Shown here: positions 1 to 6,101 of the stretch, piece by piece
Layout: each line of letters opens with the position of its first letter
Numbering within the stretch: position 1 is the first letter of the stretch
Origin: JBBDYQ01 sp035553855
Lineage (GTDB): Bacteria; Actinomycetota; Thermoleophilia; Solirubrobacterales; Thermoleophilaceae
Direction of reading: 5' to 3'
NCBI GenBank assembly: GCA_035553855.1
Contig: DATMJO010000038.1
Coordinates: forward strand, 1-9,323
Length of the DNA stretch: 9,323 nucleotides
Position numbers and translations under genes: made by a program
The notes under the pieces: generated by a model
What the model was told of the DNA's origin: nothing
The model's database searches: none
The model's input: the letters and a program-made list of their open reading frames with translations, nothing else

Positions 1-216
1 TTCGACAACTTCCGCGCGGACGTGGAGGACATCGTCCAGCGGGGCGAGTACGTCATCGCCGCCGTCGTCCTGCGCGGGCGCCTGCGCGGCTCGGGCGAGG
101 AGGTGCAGCTGGCAGAGATCCACGTCTGGCGCCTGCGCGACGGCCTTGCGGTGGAGGTGCGCGAGTACCGCACCCTGGACCAGGCGCTGGATGCGGTCGG
201 CCGGGCCGAACCTTGA
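1..216 (+). CDS. SnoaL/NTF2-like domain protein, C-terminal part (5' end outside window)
   Basis: The reading frame is open from base 1 and stops at 214-216. About 71 residues are visible, FDNFRADVEDIVQRGEYV to the end. The pattern is that of the second half of a SnoaL-like/NTF2-like alpha+beta barrel: a strand with Val-rich residues (VIAAVVLRGR), a GSG turn, a strand ending in HVWRLRDG, then a strand with EVREYR and a short helix DQALDAV. Such domains range from ketosteroid-isomerase-like enzymes to ligand-binding modules, and no catalytic residue can be assigned from this fragment. A GTG at 22-24 lies in frame but would truncate the fold, so the true start is upstream of the window. The stop codon overlaps the TTGACA of the inverted repeat before the next gene. 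The substrate is unknown. Confidence 0.7.
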   Translation, partial: FDNFRADVEDIVQRGEYVIAAVVLRGRLRGSGEEVQLAEIHVWRLRDGLAVEVREYRTLDQALDAVGRAEP

Positions 217-231
217 CATAACCGTGTTAAG
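212..231 (+). promoter_or_regulatory. Inverted-repeat operator before the merR-like gene
   Basis: Two 7-base arms, CTTGACA (212-218) and TGTTAAG (225-231), are separated by six bases and match as an inverted repeat at 6 of 7 positions. It lies 11 bases upstream of the MerR-family start codon. The layout resembles the HspR-type operator (CTTGAGT-N7-ACTCAAG), also read by a MerR-family protein, so autoregulation by the downstream gene is a natural inference. The left arm contains a consensus-like TTGACA, but that element sits too close to the start codon to serve as an ordinary -35 for it. The right arm overlaps the putative -10. Confidence 0.5.
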
Positions 232-233
232 CT
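228..233 (+). promoter_or_regulatory. Putative -10 element (TAAGCT) of a leaderless merR-ahcY promoter
   Basis: TAAGCT fits TANNNT and ends nine bases before the ATG at 243, so transcription would begin at or near the start codon. No Shine-Dalgarno is visible between this element and the ATG, which supports a leaderless transcript. No good -35 is seen 16-18 bases upstream. The element overlaps the right arm of the inverted repeat, so a bound regulator would block it. Inference from spacing only. Confidence 0.35.
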
Positions 234-242
234 TGGCCCGCG

Positions 243-613
243 ATGGACGGGCTCACCATCAACGAGGCCGCCGAGACCACCGGGTGGTCCCCGCGGATGC
301 TCCGCTACATCGAGCGCATGGGGCTGATCGAGCCGCAGCGCTCGGAGGGCGGCTACCGGCTCTACGGGCCGGGTGAGCTCCAGCGGCTGCGCACGCTGCG
401 CGAGCTGCTGGACCACAACGAGGTGGGCCTGGGGGAGATGGGCTTCGCGCTACGCCTGCGCCGCGACGACACGTTGCGCGACGCGGTGGAGGCGTGGTTC
501 GAGGCCGAGCCCCTCCGTCCCGAGCACGTACCCGCCAGCGACTGGCTGCGGTGGGAGCAGGAGAAGCACGAGGCCCTCCTGGTCGCCGCACCGAACACCT
601 CAACGGAGGCTGC

Positions 614-617
<4 letters not shown>
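243..617 (+). CDS. MerR-family transcriptional regulator, short form, likely regulator of the ahcY operon
   Basis: 124 residues. The N-terminal winged helix-turn-helix of the MerR family is clear: LTINEAAETTGWSPRMLRYI at residues 4-23, then ERMGLIEP, then the wing with GGYRLYGPGEL (about 36-46). The following helices carry the usual dimer coiled-coil start (LRTLRELL). The remaining C-terminal tail, about 60 residues, has no cysteine or metal site and is too short for a large ligand domain. It ends in a charged, Trp-containing segment (SDWLRWEQEKHEALL). MerR proteins bind inverted repeats and twist suboptimal promoters. A candidate operator lies at 212-231. The stop codon TGA (615-617) overlaps the ahcY start ATG (614-616), so the two genes are very probably cotranscribed and coupled. 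That the protein senses SAH, SAM or homocysteine is a guess from context. No Shine-Dalgarno precedes the ATG at 243. Confidence 0.85.
605..609 (+). promoter_or_regulatory. Shine-Dalgarno of ahcY (GGAGG), inside the merR-like gene
   Basis: GGAGG at 605-609 is four bases before the ATG at 614. It lies within the last codons of the MerR-family gene and decides the ahcY start. An upstream in-frame start at 494 exists but would only add 40 residues that overlap the regulator gene and are unrelated to the family. Confidence 0.8.
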
Positions 618-2020
<1,403 letters not shown>

Positions 2021-2035
<15 letters not shown>

Positions 2036-2051
2036 TAGTGGTCGCCCACTA
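2021..2051 (+). repeat. Overlapping alternative hairpins at the ahcY / ahcY-like junction
   Basis: Three related words lie in a row: CACTAC (2021-2026), GTAGTGG (2035-2041) and CCACTA (2046-2051). The middle one can pair with the first (six base pairs, eight-base loop) or with the third (TAGTGG with CCACTA, six base pairs, loop TCGC), but not with both. The second hairpin ends five bases before the GTG start of the next gene. It could act as a weak intercistronic control or stability element. No T-tract follows, so a standard intrinsic terminator is unlikely. Confidence 0.45.
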
Positions 2052-2055
2052 GGCC

Positions 2056-3732
2056 GTGCCGCCTCGCAAGCGGCAGAACGGATCGGACATCGCCGACCCC
2101 GCTCTCGCCGGAGCGGGGTCGGCGCGCATCGAGTGGGCGGACGGGCAGATGCCGGTGCTGCGGCGCATCCGCGAGCGCTTCGCCGAGCGGCGCCCGCTCG
2201 ACGGCGTGAGGGTCGGCTGCTGCCTGCACGTCACCAGCGAGACCGCCAACCTCGTGCGCGCGCTGAGCGCCGGGGGCGCCGAGGTGGCGATCTCGAGCGC
2301 CAACCCGCTCTCGACCCAGGACGAGGTCGCCGCCGCGCTGGTGGCCGAGCACAGCGTTGCGGTGCACGCACGTCGCGGCGAAGATCGCGCGGGCTACGAG
2401 CAGCACCTCGACGCCGTCGCGGCGACCGAGCCGCAGATCACGATCGACGACGGCGCCGACCTCGTGCTGCGCCTGCACGAGTCGCTCGACGGGGCGATCG
2501 AGGAGACCACGACAGGCCTCGTGCTGATCCGTCGCCTGGAGGCAGAGGGCAAGCTCGGGTGCCCGGTGCTCGCCGTGAACGAGGCCTGGACCGAGCGCCT
2601 CTTCAACGACCAGTACGGCACGGGCCAGTCGGCCCTCGACGGCATCCTGCGGGCGACGAACCTGCTGCTCGCGGGCCGGGCCGTCGTGGTGCTGGGCTAC
2701 GGGCGCACCGGCCGCGGCATCGCCCAGCGCGCCCACGGCCTGGGCGCCCGCGTCGTCGTGTGCGAGGTCGACCCGACGCGCGCTCTCGAGGCGAGCATGG
2801 AGGGCTTCGAGGTGATGACCTCGCTCGAGGCCGCCGAGCGCGGCGAGGTGTTCATCACCGTCACCGGCAGCCGCGACGTGCTCCGCCGCGAGCACTTCGA
2901 GCGCATGCGTGACGGCGCGGTGCTCGCCAACGCGGGCCATTTCGATGTGGAGATCTCGGTCGCGGACCTGCGGCAGGCGGCTGGCGCCGACGGGGTCGAG
3001 GTGCTGCCGCTCGTGGAGCAGTACGAGGTCTCGGGCCGCCGGCTCAACCTGCTGGCGCAGGGGCGGGTGGTGAACCTGGCGGCCGGCCGCGGCCACCCCG
3101 CGGCGGTGATGGACATGTCGTTCGCCAACACGGCACTGGCCGTCGAGCATCTCGTGGCGGGCGGGCTCGCGCCGGGCGTCCACGCGATGCCCGCCGGGAT
3201 CGACCGCGAGGTGGCTCGCCTCAAGCTCGCGTCGCTCGGCATCGAGATCGATGCGCTCTCGGGCGAACAGCGCGATTACATGTCGGCGTGGTCGGCCTCG
3301 CCGGCGGGCGCGGACGAGATCCCGCCCGTGATCCGTCGCTTCGCGGAGTCGATGGGCAGCGGCCGGCTCGACGCCGACGTGATCCACCCGGACCTCGAGA
3401 TGGTCAACGCAAAGGGCTGGGCGATCGAGGGCACCTACCGCGGAGTGGAGGGCGCTCGGCGCTGGTGGCAGGAGCTGGAGGAGGCCTTCTCCGAGTTCAG
3501 CGTCGAGATGGACGAGGTGGTGCCGCTCGGGGACGACCGCTATCTCACGACCCAGCGCGCCGTCGGCGTCTTCCGCGCCACCGGGATCCGGTTCGAGGGC
3601 CCGTGGGCGTCGCTGCTCACGGTCAGGGACGGCCGCATCGTCAAGGCCATCGGCTACCTCTCCCGCAAGCGGGCCGAGCGCGCCTTCGCGGAGGAGTCGG
3701 AATCGGGTTCGCTACCGTCCGATGCCGCATGA
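2056..3732 (+). CDS. Short-type SAH-hydrolase paralogue fused to a C-terminal NTF2/SnoaL-like domain, altered active site
   Basis: 558 residues. Residues about 22-412 match the short SAH-hydrolase type of archaea and thermophiles, lacking the long-type insertion and the KPDHYRY tail. Retained: LHVT with His58, IDDGAD (Asp131/Asp132), EETTTG (Glu149/Glu150), NAD loop GYGRTGRG (214-221), NAGHFD with His295 and GHP with His347. Changed: in T-E-R-L-F-N-D the catalytic Lys is Glu180 and the family Asp-Asn pair is Asn184-Asp185. A YGTGQS stretch follows, as in short-type enzymes. Residues about 420-545 form an NTF2/SnoaL-like domain (GTYRGVEGARRWW, then a strand ending LLTVRDGRIV). It starts at GTG 2056 without a clear Shine-Dalgarno. 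Later starts would cut the conserved N-terminal helix. It follows ahcY by 20 bases and overlaps the next start (ATGA), so it is probably part of the same operon. NAD binding is likely, ordinary hydrolase activity doubtful. It may be a regulatory partner of AhcY, like vertebrate AHCYL1/IRBIT, or act on another nucleoside thioether. Confidence 0.85.
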   Translation: MPPRKRQNGSDIADPALAGAGSARIEWADGQMPVLRRIRERFAERRPLDGVRVGCCLHVTSETANLVRALSAGGAEVAISSANPLSTQDEVAAALVAEHSVAVHARRGEDRAGYEQHLDAVAATEPQITIDDGADLVLRLHESLDGAIEETTTGLVLIRRLEAEGKLGCPVLAVNEAWTERLFNDQYGTGQSALDGILRATNLLLAGRAVVVLGYGRTGRGIAQRAHGLGARVVVCEVDPTRALEASMEGFEVMTSLEAAERGEVFITVTGSRDVLRREHFERMRDGAVLANAGHFDVEISVADLRQAAGADGVEVLPLVEQYEVSGRRLNLLAQGRVVNLAAGRGHPAAVMDMSFANTALAVEHLVAGGLAPGVHAMPAGIDREVARLKLASLGIEIDALSGEQRDYMSAWSASPAGADEIPPVIRRFAESMGSGRLDADVIHPDLEMVNAKGWAIEGTYRGVEGARRWWQELEEAFSEFSVEMDEVVPLGDDRYLTTQRAVGVFRATGIRFEGPWASLLTVRDGRIVKAIGYLSRKRAERAFAEESESGSLPSDAA

Positions 3733-4700
3733 AGGCCATGGTCCTCGCAGCCGGTCTCGGCACGCGGCTGAAGCCGCTCACGTTCGAGATCCCGAAGCCG
3801 ATGGTGCCGGTGCTCGACCGGCCCGTGATGGCGCACATCGTCGGCATGCTGGAGCGCCAGGGCTTCGACGAGCTCGTCGCGAACCTGCACTGGTTCCCCG
3901 ACACGATCAAGGGCTACTTCGGCGACCGCCTCACCTGGTCCTACGAGGAGGAGCTGCTCGGGACCGCGGGCGGCGTGCGCAACGTGCGCGAGTTCTTCGG
4001 CGACGACCCGGTCGTCGTCGTCTCGGGCGACGCGCTCACCGACCTCGACCTGAACGGGCTGGTGGCCCGCCACCGCGAGGCGGGCGGGATCGGCACGCTC
4101 ACCGTGAAGAAGGTCCTCGACACGCGCGAGTACGGCGTCGTCCTGCACGACCGCCACGGCCGCATCACGGGCTTCCAGGAGAAGCCCGACCCGGCGGAGG
4201 CGCTGTCGGACCTCGGCAACTGCGGCATCTACTGCTTCAGCCCGGAGATCTTCGACTTCTTCCCGGACGCGCCGTTCGCCGACTGGGCGAACGACGTGTT
4301 CCCGGCGCTGCTCGAGAACGACGTGCCCTTCCACATCCACGAGATCGACGACTACTGGAACGACGTGGGCTCGCTGACGGAGCTGCGCCAGGGCACCTTC
4401 GACGTCCTCGACGGCGCGCTCAAGCTCGGCATCGGCGAGTCGGCCGGGACGGATGCCGAGGTGGAAGAGCCGCCGGTCTGGATCGGGCGCGACGTGGAGA
4501 TCGCGGGCGATGTCCGCCTCGTCGGCCCCGTCGTGATCGGCGACGGCGCGCGGATCGGCGAGGGCTCGTCGCTGCGCGAGACGATCGTGCTCCCCGGCGC
4601 GGAGCTTCCGGCCGAGACGATCGCGATCGGCGCGATCCTCGGCCACAGCCGGATCGTGGAGCACCTGCGTCCCTACGGGGACTTCGCCGCCATCGGCTAG
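3729..4700 (+). CDS. Sugar-phosphate nucleotidyltransferase (NDP-sugar pyrophosphorylase), mannose-1-P guanylyltransferase-like
   Basis: 323 residues. The N-terminal Rossmann-like nucleotidyltransferase domain shows GLGTRLKPLT (9-18, triphosphate loop), IPKPMVPV with Lys23, LLGTAGGVR (77-84, base recognition), VSGD with metal-binding Asp101, and FQEKP (149-153). WNDVGSL (210-216) closes the sugar site. Residues about 248-305 are hexapeptide-like (VWIGRDVEIAGDV, VVIGDGARIG), a short left-handed beta helix. Such enzymes join an NTP and a sugar-1-phosphate to make an NDP-sugar for wall or exopolysaccharide synthesis. The layout is closest to bacterial GDP-mannose pyrophosphorylase-like proteins, but glucose-1-phosphate thymidylyl- or uridylyltransferase cannot be excluded. 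The start ATG overlaps the previous stop as ATGA, and TACCGT at 3713-3718 might give a separate leaderless-type start of transcription. No functional link to SAH recycling is evident beyond the position. Confidence 0.88.
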   Translation: MKAMVLAAGLGTRLKPLTFEIPKPMVPVLDRPVMAHIVGMLERQGFDELVANLHWFPDTIKGYFGDRLTWSYEEELLGTAGGVRNVREFFGDDPVVVVSGDALTDLDLNGLVARHREAGGIGTLTVKKVLDTREYGVVLHDRHGRITGFQEKPDPAEALSDLGNCGIYCFSPEIFDFFPDAPFADWANDVFPALLENDVPFHIHEIDDYWNDVGSLTELRQGTFDVLDGALKLGIGESAGTDAEVEEPPVWIGRDVEIAGDVRLVGPVVIGDGARIGEGSSLRETIVLPGAELPAETIAIGAILGHSRIVEHLRPYGDFAAIG

Positions 4701-4703
4701 GGT
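4698..4703 (+). promoter_or_regulatory. Putative -10 element (TAGGGT) of the GNAT gene, leaderless type
   Basis: TAGGGT overlaps the stop codon of the nucleotidyltransferase and ends six bases before the GTG at 4710. The same hexamer recurs at nearly the same place before the broken paralogue. No Shine-Dalgarno lies between, so a leaderless mRNA is likely. A -35 is not recognisable. Confidence 0.45.
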
Positions 4704-4709
4704 CAACCC

Positions 4710-5468
4710 GTGGTCGGGGACCCGGTCGCCCGGCAGTTCGAGAACATGCGGATCTCCTGGCCGTGGGTCACCGCGAGGGGACCCGGCGCTCGCGTGATCG
4801 AGCGTCCCGGCGTGACGGCGACGATCGCGCCCGCCGTCCCCGCGCGCTCGATGTTCAACGCCGTCTTCTACTCGGACGCGGCCGGGCTCGAGGAGGCTCT
4901 GCCCGACCTGGCGGAGGTCTACGAGCGGGAGGGGGTGGAGGCGTTCACGGTCTGGATCCCCGAGCACGACCAGAGGGCGCTCGATCTCGTCCAGCGTGAA
5001 GGGCACGTTCTCGATGCCACCCCCGCCGCGATGGAGGCGGGCATGGACGAGCTGAGCCTCCCGGAGCCCGGCGACCTGGACTGGACCAGGGACCTGACCT
5101 TCCCCGAGGCGAACGCCGTCAACAACCGGGCCTACCCGATGACCGGCGAGCCGTTCACCAGCGGCGGCGCTCCCGACAGCGAGGGCGGACATCTCTACGG
5201 CGCTCGCCTGGACGGGGAGATCGCGTCAGTCGTGGGGATCCTCGACGTCGGGGAAGACGCGGCCGTCGTCTCGGTGGCCACGCTCCCCGAGGCACGCGGG
5301 CGCGGCCTTGCCGCGCGCCTGATGGGCGTGGCCCTGCGCGAGGCCCGCGAGCGGGGCGCGCGCGGGACCTCGCTCCAGGCGACCGCCGCGGGCGAGCCCG
5401 TCTACCTGCGACTCGGCTACCGGATCCCGTTCCGCTTCGGAATGTGGGAGCGCCGCGGGCCGAAGTGA
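4710..5468 (+). CDS. GNAT-family N-acetyltransferase
   Basis: 252 residues. The C-terminal half carries the GNAT fold: strands around LYGARLDGEIASVVGILDV (162-180) and AAVVSVATL (184-192), then the acetyl-CoA pyrophosphate loop EARGRGLA (194-201, pattern R-x-x-G-x-A) and its helix (ARLMGVALREARERG). The terminal Y-L-R-L-GY segment (232-237) is typical of motif B. The N-terminal half (about 45-105, NAVFYSD, EEALPDLAEVYEREGV, FTVWIPEHD) looks like a second, degenerate GNAT-like half or an accessory domain seen in actinobacterial GNATs. Substrate unknown. It starts at GTG 4710, nine bases after the previous stop, without a Shine-Dalgarno but with TAGGGT upstream. A truncated, frameshifted paralogue follows in tandem. 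Confidence 0.82.
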   Translation: MVGDPVARQFENMRISWPWVTARGPGARVIERPGVTATIAPAVPARSMFNAVFYSDAAGLEEALPDLAEVYEREGVEAFTVWIPEHDQRALDLVQREGHVLDATPAAMEAGMDELSLPEPGDLDWTRDLTFPEANAVNNRAYPMTGEPFTSGGAPDSEGGHLYGARLDGEIASVVGILDVGEDAAVVSVATLPEARGRGLAARLMGVALREARERGARGTSLQATAAGEPVYLRLGYRIPFRFGMWERRGPK

Positions 5469-5516
5469 GGAAAACGCGCCGGGCTGCGCCCCCATGAGGC
5501 GCTGGCGACCGTCGGT

Positions 5517-5522
5517 TAGGGT
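5517..5522 (+). promoter_or_regulatory. Putative -10 element (TAGGGT) before the GNAT pseudogene
   Basis: The same TAGGGT as upstream of the intact copy lies eight bases before the ATG at 5531, consistent with duplication of a gene together with its promoter. It is partly covered by an inverted repeat, GGCGACC (5504-5510) with GGTCGCC (5520-5526), nine-base loop. The intact copy lacks this repeat. Confidence 0.4.
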
Positions 5523-5530
5523 CGCCCCCC

Positions 5531-6087
5531 ATGGCGGGAGATCCGATTGCCAGGCAGTTCACGAACATGAGCACGCAGTGGCCGTGGGTCGGCGCGCGCG
5601 GGGCCGGAGCCACGGTCGCGGAGCGGCCCGGCGTGCTCGCCACGATCGTGCCGCCACGCCGTCGGCGATGGAGGCGGGCCTCGGCGCGATGGACCTTCCC
5701 GAGGCGGGCGACCTCGACTGGACCCCGGAGGCGGCGATGGACGACGTCTACCGGATCAACGACCTGGCCTATGGCATGGACGACGCGCCCTTTCAGAGGG
5801 CGGGCGTGACTGACGCGGGCGGGGCAGTGCTGTACGCCGCGCGGGCCGACGGAGAGATCGCCTCGGCGCTGGCGGTTCTGGACGTGGACGGCGATGCGTG
5901 CGTGTCGGTAGTCGGCACGCTTCCGCAGGCGCGGGGGCGCGGTCTCGCCTGGCGTCTGATGGGCTGCGCGCTGCGCGACGCGCGCGAGCGCGGCATGACC
6001 GGCACCTCGCTCCAGGCCACGGCTGCCGGCGAACCCGTCTACCTTCGCCTCGGGTACACGATCCCGTTTCGCTTCGGCATGTGGTAG
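5531..6087 (+). pseudogene. Tandem GNAT acetyltransferase paralogue, broken by a net 184-bp deletion and frameshift
   Basis: The start (MAGDPIARQFTNM...WPWVGARG) aligns with the first 40 residues of the intact neighbour. From about 5653 the homology continues in a different frame (ATPSAMEAGLGAMDLPEAGD) to the shared end PVYLRLGY, IPFRFGMW. The distance between the conserved ATI and AMEAG codons is 210 bases in the intact gene and 26 here. A net 184 bases are therefore missing, and since 184 is not a multiple of three the frame shifts. The break lies between about 5648 and 5656 in a run of GCC-type words. Residues equivalent to about 41-102 of the intact protein are absent. The C-terminal acetyl-CoA domain (QARGRGLAWRLMG) is intact and free of stops, so decay is recent, or a short protein from an internal start (ATG 5668) is still made. 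An upstream ATG (5494) in the downstream frame also gives an open frame, but its first part is not homologous. Confidence 0.8.
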
Positions 6088-6101
6088 CGGCGGACGCCGG
6101 C

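Noticed and set aside
190..245. SAH or SAM riboswitch before ahcY
   Set aside because: The regulator-ahcY junction has no untranslated leader and fewer than 30 bases lie between the SnoaL stop and the regulator start, too short for a known SAH aptamer.
494..613. Upstream start for ahcY at 494
   Set aside because: Adds 40 residues overlapping the MerR-family gene with no family match. ATG 614 has a GGAGG at ideal distance.
3288..3728. Upstream extension of the nucleotidyltransferase frame
   Set aside because: The extension reads the NTF2-like domain in the wrong frame. MKAMVLAAGLGTRL at 3729 is the canonical family start.
3654..5192. Long minus-strand open frame opposite the nucleotidyltransferase and GNAT gene
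   Set aside because: Mirror of real plus-strand genes, low-complexity composition and no recognisable motif. The same holds for 2032-3387.
5494..5652. A 197-codon open frame from ATG 5494 as an intact acetyltransferase
   Set aside because: Its first 50 or so codons are the frame-shifted reading of a segment that clearly matches the neighbour's N-terminus in another frame; hence called a pseudogene.
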